Assembly (NCBI GenBank): GCA_003640385.1
Contig: RCAB01000349.1
Span: 1 to 64,000, forward strand
Reading direction: 5' to 3'
Source of the DNA: Setaria digitata
Lineage: Eukaryota; Nematoda; Chromadorea; Rhabditida; Setariidae
Length of the DNA: 64,000 nt
Shown here: positions 1 to 15,011 of the stretch, piece by piece
Layout of the letters: each line of letters starts with the position of its first letter
Numbering within the stretch: the stretch's first letter is position 1
Notes under the pieces: generated by a model
What the model was told of the DNA's origin: nothing
What the model saw: the letters and a program-made list of their open reading frames with translations, nothing else
Database searches by the model: none
Position numbers and translations under genes: made by a program

Positions 1-989
1 TTTTTTTTTTTGTCAGAAAATTTTTCCAAATTGGCGATCTATTTTTTTCTAAAAAAAAAAAATTGTTTGTTTCTATTAAACAGTAATAAATTTTTCTTCT
101 CCTTAATTAATTAATTAATCCGATCGCTGATCATCAAAATATTGCATAATTTTATTTATATGATATAGTTTTATGATTTATTTCGGTTAATATTAACTTT
201 TGCTTCTTTTTTTTTTTTTTCCTCTCCTTCTCCCTCTCCCTTTCTGTCTTTCTTTATTTGCCCTAAATTAGCGAAAAGTTTAAAACATAATGTGTAATTT
301 TTGTTACCCTTATTTTTTTGACATGCAGCTGAATTCCCTTCCCTTTTATTAATTAATTTATATTTCTAGTAACATTTTCCTTTCTCACTTAATTACTAAA
401 ATACTTTTTTTCGCTTCACATATAATTCGAATTTTAATTTTCATTTCTTCTCCTATCTATTCTTCCACTTCTTTTTTTTTTTAGCTTCGTTTGCACTATA
501 TTTTAACATTTTTTAGCAATAAACATAACAGTCATAATTTTAACTTACAATAATTTCCATTTCCAGTATGCTAATTTTCAATTTCCATTTCTAATATTTA
601 CAAATATAACGCATAATTTCAAGATTTCAATATGCATGAAAATTTCTTCATTCCGGTTATCGAGCAGAAATAACCGTATCCGTAATCTGATCAACACGAT
701 TACAATTTCTTTACGCTCGCATTTTTCCCCTTCTTTTGCGTCTTTTCCTCTCTCTCTCTCTCCCTCTCTCTCTCTCTCTCTCCCTCTGTCTCCCTTTCGC
801 TGTTCCTTGCTCTGCCTTTTTCTCACAATCATTCAAATAGTCTCTTCCATTTCTGAAATTTAAATTTAATTTTTTCATAGGAAAGTTTTCAAATTTTTAT
901 TTTTTGAAATTTTTGGAGAAGAGAGGAAAACAAGGAAGAAGTGGAAGAAAAATTTAAACGTTTTAAATAAAATTAAATATTAGTTTCAG
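1..989 (+). other. Intronic sequence upstream of the Runt exon
   Basis: This is AT-rich sequence with T tracts and a CT-rich microsatellite at about 747-795. No coding exon was recognised. It precedes a phase-1 acceptor at 988-989, so it is most simply an intron of the Runt gene. The N-terminal half of the Runt domain was looked for here on the + strand and not found, so it should lie upstream of the window. Confidence 0.6.
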
Positions 990-2118
990 GAAAAAATTTC
1001 CATTTAACGATTACTATCGATACGAAACCGGCACAGATAGCAATCGTTGGCAAAGCAATCAAAGTTACGGTTGACGGTCCTCGTGATTCTCGAACAAATA
1101 AGCGTACAGGTGAAATTCCACCTTGTCTCTTTCTCATTTGATTGATTAAAATTTGAATTGGTTTTTTAAATTTAAACTCAAATAATGAATAAAATTTAGA
1201 TAAAGAAAAGAAGAATTCATTTGAATTTAATAGAAATCTTTTTTTTTGTATTATTTTCCTCTTTTCTCTCTTGCTTCTCATTTGATTGATTAAAATTTGA
1301 ATTAATTTCTTTCATTTTTTTCAAAAAAAAAAACATTTAAATTCAAGAAGAAAGAGAATGAATTCTGGTGGATAGGAAACTTTTTTTATTTGAGAAAAAA
1401 AAAGAAAAACATAATTTTTTCATTTTAGTTTTTGGTTACTACAATTAAAAGATTCTTTTTCTTCTTTCATTTATTACTTTTTAAGGGCAATAGTGAAGAA
1501 ATGCGGAAAAAAAAAAGCAAAAATAAAACAAAAACTATTAAAAATTTTTAAATTTAAACGCAGAAATTTTAACTTATTCGATTTCAATATATTTTCAATG
1601 AAATCAAAGAAAAAAAAAATTAAAGTAATAAAAATGAAAATGAAAAAGGAAATTCTTTTTTCTTTTGTTTTGCAGTACTAAATCGTCGTATGAGTACATC
1701 TGTATCATCATCCGATGATTGCCCGGTAAATAGTAAAATTCGTCGTCGAATTATTCCTCCAACAACAATTCCTCGACCAATACCAACCTTAATACCACCA
1801 ATTCCGTCCGTTTTTCCACCACTTTTTAATCCATTTACGTTTATTTCCAGTCCAACAACACCATTATCGTTAAATTTTCCACATTCCTCACCACCACCAA
1901 TTTTAAATACTCATACTCTTACACCTGCAATAACACAGCCTGTACCAGCCGTTATTGCACCATTACCGGCTGCTTTAAATCAGCGTATCAGACAGTTATC
2001 ATCCTATCAATCACATGGACAGCAATCATTTGGTACCACTATCGCTAGCACCACCACAACCAGGATGTTGAAACGAAAAACAACGAAAATTTGGAAACCA
2101 TATGATATTAAATCATAA
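990..2118 (+). CDS. rnt-1: Runt-domain transcription factor, 3' end (RUNX/RNT-1 family), partial
   Basis: This is a DNA-binding transcription factor that normally pairs with CBF-beta. Two exons are visible: 990-1109 (phase 1 in and out) and 1676-2118. The first encodes the C-terminal half of the Runt domain, with HLTITIDTKPAQIAIVGKA followed by IKVTVDGPRDSR, the conserved part that carries DNA-contacting arginines. The second encodes about 147 residues rich in Pro, Ser and Thr, a typical activation or repression tail, and ends in IWKPYDIKS. Family members usually stop at a VWRPY or IWRPF Groucho-recruiting motif. Here Lys replaces Arg and four residues follow. The 566-nt intron is A-rich. The start and N-terminal Runt half lie outside the window. 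Family assignment is firm; the nematode symbol assumes a single worm RUNX gene. Confidence 0.92.
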
Positions 2119-6730
<4,612 letters not shown>

Positions 6731-9700
6731 TCACGCCGCATTGGTTGAAACGGTTTCGATGCCAGGAGCGCACGATGATGGCACGGATGCTACGGATAAA
6801 GTTTCCTCGAAGTTTTTCACACGAAGAGGTGAACCGCTGTAAAGAAAAAAAAAAAATGAAAAAGGATGTCCAGAAATTTTCCCTGGCATCATAAGTGGAA
6901 TAAGCAGGAAAATAATTCGCACTAATAATATTCTACAGCACAAGTTCATTGTTGCGAAAACTAAATTCTTTATAGTTCCGGCTTCATCTATCTACCAACT
7001 AATAACATGAATAAATTCCTAATATTTAAGTTAAATTCTAGCTTTTCACATCACTTAAAGAAATTTTTTGTAGCGCACCTCTGACTGTGACCATTATGAC
7101 TTTCGGAGGAGCTCATACCATTGCATGAAATGCGTCGGAATGAATTTACTGGCCGTGCTTTCAGCTTATTTTCATGTGCAACGATGGCAGTTTGATTTGC
7201 AGATGGAACCCAAACCTAAAGTGCAGATTAGGTAAATCCAAAGGATTCTCCCAATGAGAATGGAATATAAATTCAATCTAAACTTCACGAGTTAGTAGGT
7301 GAAATTCGTAACAGATGTAGACATTTCTTTCTTATTGTATAATTTACATTTCATTGAAACTTTATCGAGAACTTACCTGTACTTGCTTGAAAGATTGGTT
7401 GGGATAAGTAGGTAACAGATATGTCGGCTGTCCAAAAGCAAGCTTCATATTTGCAGGTTTGGCAATTTCTGTGATATGATTAGGAAGTGGTGGACGTATA
7501 TCCATACGAAATCTAGAATTATTTCTTTTCTTAAAATCATCTTAAAATAACTGCAGCTCTTTCTGCGACCGTCAGTTATTGTTGGTTAGGTGAAAGTGTA
7601 TTTAAAAAAAAAAAAGTCACTGGATAAATGAAGATTGCAACTTTCGAGCTAGATAGAGACTTAATCCTAATCCAGATATATCATATCACTTAATAATATG
7701 AACATTCAGTCCAATTTCAATCTTATTTTTGCAACTTCTCACGATTAAGTTTCAATATTTAACTGTCATTAAAACCAGAAAATATTTAGCAGCATACCCA
7801 ATTTCAGACGTAACAGTGCCACGAGAAATTGTGCCGAAGTACTGCTGCGACACTACAGTCCGTGGATCATATGAAACAGCACAATTAGCTGTACTGTATG
7901 TTATGTAAGATTCCGATTGTACCGATCGCCGATGTGTACGAATCATTGGCTTGTGACCACCGTACGGACCAGTCAATGCATGACGAACCTTCGGTTAAAT
8001 GTGTTGAATCGAAATCGAAACATATTTTGAACCAATATATTTTTTTTAAGAATGTCCGGAAAAATCCGGTTTCTCTTACCTCCCAACACTGCAGACAAAA
8101 ATACTTAAAGCAGCTTTTTTCACGACAGAAATATGGCCCTTGAACGCATTCACACTGAGAACATTTTGCATCTTCCAGGAATGGATCGATCTGTACTTTT
8201 TTCGTGAACTTCGAAGTACGAATTTCTAGATAACCTGATTCAATAGCACGAAAATAAGCTGATTGTGTTGAGAACGTGACTCTTGCACTACCTGGATGTG
8301 AATAAGAGTAAGCATATGGTGAGAATTCATTTTCAAATTTATTTTTTTCAGCATCTTTCTAAAGCTCCTACCTAACTGGTATCTTTGAAGGTCCAGCTGA
8401 AGAGACACTGACTCTTCCTAACAATTTTCTATAGATATGATTCAGTTCTTCAGCAAAACCGGAGTTCGTGAGAATATGTTAGTCTGAATTAAAATAAAGT
8501 GTTATCCCATCTTCAGCACCATACAACGAGGAACGTCAGATTAATGAATTACGAAAAAACGTTTCTATAATTTCTACAATAACCTACCTATGGGATACTT
8601 TTGACGATCTGTATCGATCCCAACAAAAAGAACATCACCATAGACATCTCGCATAATGGAAAACAGAACCTTAACAGATGCTGATAAAAGAGAAAGGGAA
8701 AAAATCCGATACAGAAAATTTTTACTAAATTTACTGTTTAACAAATTAGTTTTACTAAATCCTGTCAAAAATGGCTAAAAAGCGCAAAAAACTTGTCTCT
8801 TTCTTATGACCTAATTTGTTACAGAGTTTTACCTGTGCCGTAATCATGCCATGTAAAGCTCCGACGAACACCGTTTTCTTAGGCTCCAAAGGAATACTCG
8901 GATTGAGAATATACGAAGCATCCGTTATAACCCATGGAATAACTTGTACCTATTGTGGACGCAGTACATTATACGGAAATCAAAGCTTGTTAGGAAAGGT
9001 TCAAAAATCCTACCGATTAAATGAACCGGTTTCCTTAAGTATTTTTGCCAAAAACCTCCACAATACCTGTCTAATTTCTAATCCATTGGCTCGTCTCGCT
9101 GTTAATTTAAAATACCATTCACCAGCAGTTCCAAACTCTTGTGAACAATCTTGTAGCAATTTCTTCACTGCCCAGTCATTCTCGAAAACCATATATACGT
9201 AACCAGTAATCTTAGCTCGTCGTGGACTTATGCGTGGATGACGTGATTCCTTACTAGGCCATTCTACTCGGCAAGAACCATATTTTGAAAACGACTGTAA
9301 AAAATTTACAAAAAATAATTTTTATCGAACCAAATGAGTAATGCAAAGGCGGTAAGATTATAATGCAATGGGTTACGCACGCAATAAATGGATGAAATTT
9401 ACAAGACGCTTCATTTACATATCTTTATTCAAATGTTTTTTTGTTATTTGATTAAATTTCACTTTATGAGACCACTTGGTAACATTAGCTTGAACAGTGA
9501 CTAATAGCTGCCGCAATAACGCATCCGATAAAGTTTTGACACGATAAAAACGGATCACTTTACTTAATAATTTAAAATCCAATTCATGATTGGAAATAAA
9601 AGTTCCTTGGCTACTTGAATTTCGAATTAAAACAACATGTGGCCAAATAATAAAGAAGACTTGCCTCAAGAAGCGCAGACTCTGTAATATCCCATGGGAC

Positions 9701-11191
9701 ACCACCAATGAAAACTTTACTGGAAAACACAGGGTTACAGTAATTACGGGGTGGCAATTCACCTTTCCAACAACACGGTTTCCCACGACGCATTTCAAAG
9801 CCAATACTTGCTTCGGTTACTTGTGATTGTACCACAGATGCTGTCATCATCTTAAATACAGCAACTCATAGTCACAGGTTCTTTAATTTCATTGTTAAAT
9901 AAAGGCGAATGTTTCAGTTTTATACAACAAGAAAAAACAAAAGGTTAGAATACAAAAGCAACAAGACTTTCGCCTATATAAAATTTCAGTTCTCTAAACA
10001 ACCACTAGTTAACTACAGTATATATTCTTGCAAGCACCGGGAGAAATTTTGAGGAAATAACTTTTGTAGCTACTCTTCCAATGTTCCGCATATTACTTTG
10101 TTAAGAGTTAAAAAAAAAATTTCTAACAGAGTTTTTTGGCATATTTGGAATTTATTACGTGACCATGAACTTAATTGCAAAATAAATCAAGTTACTAATT
10201 CTGCACCAATTATTCAAAAGAAAATAACGAATATTAACCTGCACATAAGTTGGTGAATATCCATTCTGTAGCATGTGTGCCACAATCTGATGATGATATT
10301 GCTGATACTCCGTGGTTCCACTCATTACTGTTTGCCAAGATTGCTGTATCGGTTGAGCATCGAAGATTATTGAGTCAAATGACTAGAAAATTAATAAACA
10401 AACATTAGCAAATTTTTTTTGCAATATCATCTTTATATTTCTCTTCAAACTATAATAATTTGTCTCATGATATTTCCAGAAATTTATTTGAATGATAAAA
10501 TATTATTTATCAAAGTAAATCGTAAAGTAGAAGCTAACAACATTATTCATCTTACACATTCATAGAGATATTTCTTATTTTAAATACACTGCTGCTAACC
10601 TTTTTTGATCCTTTGTTATTACTAGCGTCCCTTGCCTGATTTAAATTCCCGTTCTTTTTTGTTGAACCATTACTATTGATGTTTTTTGCAACAGTATTAT
10701 TATTAATAGTAGTTGTATTAGCAGACATCTTTCGGATATCTGCATCGCTCCCCTTACCGTTACTACGACGATAACTCTTGCCTGATGCAATATGATTCCG
10801 GTCGGTAAGAATGGATGAAGTTACCTCATTACCATCTAAAAAAGGAACAAAAACTACTGTAACCGGATTCTCACCATATACTTTTTCAAAAGATCAATGC
10901 TCAAAAACGATTCCCCCATGTATCGTACTCTCTGTCCTTCTCGACATTGATGGCCGTGAGAGGTTTTATCAGTTATCATATCCTTATCATTTTTTTTTTT
11001 CCAAAAGCCAAGAAAATTTCACTAAGAAGAATTCTTCCCAAACAGGTCAATTAGCAATCTAGAATCGTTTCTCTACCTTTTTTAGATGCAAGAATCTTCG
11101 CAGCATTAGTAATAGATGTTTTGCTTGTCGTCGCTTTTTCTTCTAGAATCTTTACGTTACTGTTGTGATCCTTCACCTCCAACTTGTCCAT
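6731..11191 (-). CDS. Cytoplasmic polyadenylation element-binding protein (CPEB family)
   Basis: This binds U-rich 3' UTR elements and controls poly(A) length and translation, classically in germ cells and neurons. Exons 5'->3': 11191-11077, 10835-10600, 10382-10239, 9850-9665, 9294-9067, 8949-8833, 8669-8588, 8291-8080, 7988-7798, 7512-7377, 7215-7079, 6836-6731. Phases agree and give 629 aa, in the range of worm CPEBs. Residues 1-200 are low-complexity (Asn, Ser, Gln, His). RRM1 starts at about 207 ([15 protein letters not shown]1-like GYVYMVF). RRM2 starts at about 328 ([16 protein letters not shown]). A ZZ zinc finger at about 413-452 keeps Cys413, 416, 425, 430, 435, 438 and His443, 452. 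A TCCAG acceptor 4 nt before ATG suggests trans-splicing. Intron 4 has a GC donor. The tail beyond about 455 is unrecognised, and its last two exons are the least certain. It is head-to-head with the small gene at 11595. Confidence 0.95.
9295..9664 (-). other. GC-AG intron in the CPEB gene
   Basis: The exon ends ...CTTGAG and the intron begins GCAAGT, the classic consensus of the minor GC-AG intron class. The acceptor TTTACAG precedes the codons for [13 protein letters not shown]. Joining the two restores the unbroken RRM1 helix and strand (ITESALLE then SFSKYG), so the homology fixes this junction. No GT donor nearby keeps the frame. Confidence 0.88.
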
Positions 11192-11594
11192 TACACTGGA
11201 AAAAAAAAAAAAGCAAAATCATTTTCATAATGCAAAAATAGCACACAGACACTAATCAGGCCATTTTGAGGTTAAGAAACAGTTTCGAAAGAAATTTCAA
11301 GTGAAAATTTGTTCGGAACAAATTACCAATTATATTGAAATAATTAAAAGATTTAAAATAAGCTTAGAATTCTTCTGTATTACACGATATTATTTATTAA
11401 ACAGAGATTTTTAATGGAATTTTAATGACATTTTAAAGTTTAAAAACTAAGACACATTAAGAAAATGCATATAAGACACACATACTACTTACAGATAAAA
11501 CAAAATTCTCACGAGAAGTAACTCAGCACTGTTGAATAAATCGAAAAGTTTGGAAAATGGATCCTCTAATCGAAAGTGAAATTTTTCTCCAGAG
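11192..11594. promoter_or_regulatory. Divergent promoter region, CPEB (-) and small acidic gene (+)
   Basis: About 400 bp separates the two start codons, with acceptor-like sites directed outward at each edge (11197-11200 on the minus strand, 11587-11592 on the plus strand). It is AT-rich. No TATA box or specific factor site can be named. The call is inferred from gene orientation. Confidence 0.4.
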
Positions 11595-11968
11595 ATGAAG
11601 AATTTTCCGAAATCGAACAAGAAATATTTCGCTCTCTGCCACGACCACAACTACTCCAAAGATGGTGTCGAAGGTTAGTAACCCGTCAGTAACGTATTAA
11701 TATTAAATTCACTTAATTAATAGAAGTTAAACTAGCTGTTTTTAATTCCAGAATAAGACTCCAGTTATATTGCATCCTTAAACATTGCCAGATAAAAATA
11801 AAGTGATAAAGCGTTTAAAATTCGAAGAATCTGACGACAGCGATGAAGATGAGGAGGAGAATGGTGAAGATGAGGATGAAGTGGGATTTAAGCTAGATCA
11901 AAGTGGGAAAATGACTGAATTTTCGGAATTTCGGAATTTCCAAATATTTCCAGGACGAAGAAAACTGA
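11595..11968 (+). CDS. Possible small acidic protein (unrecognised)
   Basis: No family is recognised. An acceptor (TTTTTCTCCAG) lies 2 nt before ATG at 11595. Exon 11595-11673 (MKNFPKSNKKYFALCHDHNY...) ends in phase 1 at AAG/GTTAGT. The acceptor TTGCCAG at 11791 restores frame into a stretch very rich in Asp and Glu (RLKFEESDDSDEDEEENGED) that runs to 11880. A third exon at 11954-11968 (acceptor TTTCCAG) would end the protein at 60 aa. Without that last intron the frame continues to 12039, losing the acidic character. The second donor (GTGGGA) is weak, and a competing acceptor at about 11753 would give a short product. Acidic tails like this are common in nuclear or nucleolar proteins, but that is only an analogy. 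The gene is divergent from CPEB. Confidence 0.38.
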
Positions 11969-12010
11969 GAGCTTTCCAAGTATTTAGAAAATGTTCTAAT
12001 TTTATTTTGA

Positions 12011-12327
12011 AACATTTCAACAAAAAAGCATTTAAGTGACACATTTATTCGTCTTAATTTTTGAGGAACAAAATTTGAAATCAAAAGTTTATGAATTTTT
12101 TCAATTTGAAATTTCGTTTTAAGCTTGTGAAACAAAAAAAAAAAAAAATCTCAATTACTTCTTTTNAACATTTCAACAAAAAAGCGCTGACATTTAAGTG
12201 ACACATTTATTCGTCTTAATTTTTGAGGAACAAAATTTGAAATCAAAAGTTTATGAATTTTTTCAATTTGAAATTTCGTTTTAAGCTTGTGAAACAAAAA
12301 AAAAAAAAAATCTCAATTACTTCTTTT
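12011..12327. repeat. Direct duplication around a single N, probable assembly artefact
   Basis: Positions 12011-12165 are repeated almost exactly at 12167-12327, separated by one N at 12166. The second copy carries a few extra bases after AAAAAAGC. Identical flanks abutting a placeholder N are what an unmerged contig overlap produces. Confidence 0.85.
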
Positions 12328-12462
12328 CAATAAAGAAATAACATGAATATCTAAAAAAATTGAATCTTTTTTTTTTCATTCCTGTTTCTTTTAAGACTAT
12401 ATTCAAACATAATTTCATCTCATTCTTTTCTTACCTATCTGCTTCTCATTAAATACCAATAT

Positions 12463-12615
12463 TGATAATAATAATAATAATGATAATAATAATAACAACA
12501 ATAATAATAATAATAGTAACAATAATAATAATGATAATAATAATAATAACAATAATAATAATAACAGTAACAATAATAATAATGATAATAATAATAATAA
12601 CAATAATAATAATAA
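12463..12615. repeat. AAT-type trinucleotide array with higher-order period
   Basis: The array is built of AAT units broken by regularly spaced GAT, AAC and AGT variants. The block AGTAACAATAATAATAATGA recurs in slightly changed form about 55 bp later, which points to expansion of a compound unit rather than of single triplets. Confidence 0.9.
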
Positions 12616-12986
12616 AATGGGAATTAAAAATTGTAAAGTCCGCAATTCAACAAAATAATAAAACTAGCTACTGTAGAAAATTTAAAATGAAATCCTAAAT
12701 CACTCAAATAAATCTTTTATCTTATTTTTTTTTTTTTTTTTTTATCTCTCTCTCCACTACTACTACTACTACTACTAATAATAATAATAATACCGATAAA
12801 AACAATAACAATAATCATAATAATAGTAAATGATAAAAATTTAATTTAAAACCTAAAATTAGCTACTGTGAGAAATTTCAAAAAAAAAAAAAAAAGAACT
12901 AACAAATATTAAAAACTAAACAAGCAATCTCAGTCAGACTAATTGCACTGCGAACAATTTACTTTCTGAAATTATAACCAAACCTA

Positions 12987-13003
12987 TACATACATATACA
13001 TAT

Positions 13004-13050
<47 letters not shown>

Positions 13051-13104
13051 TACACACACATACACACACACACACATACATACACACACACACACACATA
13101 TATA
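12987..13104. repeat. (CA)n microsatellite with TACA interruptions
   Basis: This is an imperfect CA array mixed with TA steps. It lies just before an A-rich stretch and the N gap at 13213-13219. Confidence 0.95.
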
Positions 13105-13180
13105 TATGTATAATATATAATTGCTACATTAATATAGAGAGTGAGTAAGAGAGGTGTTAGAATCTCTCACACATCCACCA

Positions 13181-13212
<32 letters not shown>

Positions 13213-13834
13213 NNNNNNNAAAATAAAGGAAAAAAAAAAAACAAAAAATGCCAATTGTCACGTAAGCTAATCCATTCCAAACTCATCTATGCATCTTACC
13301 ATGTTAAATCCATCATCATCATCAGTCATCATCATTAGCAGCATTGTTGTTGTCATTTATCATTATCATTATCCGTTATCATTACCATTATCATTATCAT
13401 TATCATTATTACACATAGATTATTCTCTTCATTCAGCAACATTTCTTAAGTCTTTTTCTTGTATATACATAACATATATATATGCTTTTTTTTTTTTTTT
13501 TTTTTGTTATCTCAAATCTACAATCTTCCTTTGTTCATTTTTTTTTCTTCTCCTGCTTTCTTCTGTTTTGTTTTTTTGTTTTTTTTTTTTTTTTTTTTTT
13601 GCATGTTTTAATTTAGTTAGCACGAACAAAATTTTATAGCAACTATGAGTTGGGTGGGAGCTGATAAAAGCATTCCAAAGCAAATTCTTCATTTAGCTTT
13701 TAAGTGTTGGCCAAAAAAAAGAAAAAGTTACAGGAAAATTTTGACATTTATTTAGATAGGATACCAATAAGGAAATGAATAAATAAACAAACCAGAACAA
13801 TATTTTTTGTCAGTTCATAAGAACACAGATACAA

Positions 13835-13850
13835 ACACACAAACACACAC

Positions 13851-13889
<39 letters not shown>

Positions 13890-13930
13890 CACACACACAC
13901 ACACATACACATACACACACATACACATAG
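13835..13930. repeat. (CA)n microsatellite
   Basis: This is a second CA array with scattered G and T interruptions. On the opposite strand it reads as Cys/Val-rich open frames that should not be annotated as genes. Confidence 0.95.
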
Positions 13931-14449
13931 ACATAGACAAAAAAAAAAAAGCATTTCACAGAATACAAGAAGAAACCTAAAGGTTCAAGAACTGGAGATG
14001 CACACATTGGAAACAAAAGTAACATAATTTACAAGCTTGCAAGGTTGCAGTTAAAATGAAAATTTTAGTATTTGATCATTTCAAAAACTGATTCAGCATA
14101 AGTCAATTACATCCTTTCCCACATATAAGCGATGTCTTTTTTTTTTTTCGATGTTATTAAAATGCAGAGAAAAAGTCAGAAATCCTCTATGATACAAAGC
14201 CATTTGCAAAAAATATTCTATGAAGATCGAAATTCACTGAACACTCCAATACAGTGCACCTTTTTCTTCCTCCGCTATTTTTGAGACAAGAATAATAGAA
14301 AGTAATTTCAATTAAATAAACAATATACTCAAACACTAGTAAACATTTACAAAATTCTTGAAGATGAGGATTTCTAACAATAGAAAAATAAGTTATGTGA
14401 GTTCTAGTCTACTACCGTCTCTCTTAATTTTAAGGCAAAATATCCTGAA

Positions 14450-14762
14450 TCAATAGGCTTTCTCTTTTTCCTGACAATCTTTGTTTTCTTCATTTGAAAT
14501 TTCGACGCGATAAACCCAAGCAAGAAATCCCAAAATTATGATCGATAACACTTCTTTCTTTTCCCATATATAAAGTGGATCTACTGAATATTTCCGGAAG
14601 CTAGTGAAATCATGAAAACACTGGACGAGAACGACGTGACCGCTTTCTTTCCTTACACAGTCTACCTTCTCAGGATATTGTGCGAGCCACCAAATTTCGA
14701 TACGAACCTTGATGAAAACCACCAGATGCCAATTGAGGCATTGTTCGACCCGCGCTATGCAT
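14450..14762 (-). CDS. Possible small single-span membrane protein, downstream of lin-35
   Basis: The family is not recognised. The acceptor TATTTTCTTTTAG lies 23 nt before ATG at 14762. Exon 14762-14708 encodes MHSAGRTMPQLASGGFHQ and ends in phase 1 (CAAG/GTTCGT). The acceptor ATATTCAG at 14584 restores frame into 14583-14450, giving 62 aa with a hydrophobic span (VLSIIILGFLAWVYRV, about residues 31-46) and a charged tail (NEENKDCQEKEKAY). The size and one-span layout recall small mitochondrial inner-membrane subunits, but no motif proves that. The start is about 250 nt past the lin-35 stop on the same strand, with a poly(A) signal between, as in nematode operons. An alternative is to keep the 139-nt intron as coding, which is open in one frame. 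Confidence 0.45.
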
Positions 14763-15011
14763 TATGAGATTAATTGAATTTAATTCCTAAAAGAAAATAT
14801 ACAATTATCTTCTGCTGAAATGATAACAATCAGAATATGCAACCTGCTCACTTATATCTGGGTTGTTAGGAAACTCGAAAATTATAAAATGAACAATAGT
14901 TGGACGAATAAGAATCAAACACATATATTTACTTAATCTTTATTCATCTAATTTATTAAACAACTCATCTTAGACGTAATTGTTCTAAATCCATTTGTGC
15001 AGCAAAATTCA
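14763..15011 (-). promoter_or_regulatory. Short intercistronic spacer after lin-35
   Basis: The lin-35 stop ends at 15012. The minus strand then carries AATAAA at 14944-14939, about 70 nt downstream, and a splice-leader-type acceptor at about 14785. A poly(A) signal followed about 150 nt later by a trans-splice acceptor is the usual spacing inside a nematode operon. Operon status is inferred. Confidence 0.45.
14939..14944 (-). terminator. Poly(A) signal AATAAA of lin-35
   Basis: This is a canonical hexamer on the minus strand (TTTATT on the plus strand), about 70 nt past the lin-35 stop codon. Confidence 0.7.

Larger units (their letters stand above)
11969..14449. other. Simple-repeat-rich spacer
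   Basis: The spacer holds an AAT/GAT/AAC trinucleotide array (12463-12615) with a longer internal period near 55 bp, an ACT run (about 12755-12790), CA arrays (about 12987-13104 and 13835-13930), a seven-base N gap (13213-13219), and CAT/ATT tracts (about 13300-13420). Open frames across these arrays are low-complexity artefacts. No gene or RNA was recognised. Confidence 0.75.

Noticed and set aside
12415..12698. Poly-Leu and poly-Ile ORFs
   Set aside because: Translation of the AAT trinucleotide array.
13748..14025. Cys/Val-rich minus-strand ORFs
   Set aside because: Translation of a CA microsatellite.
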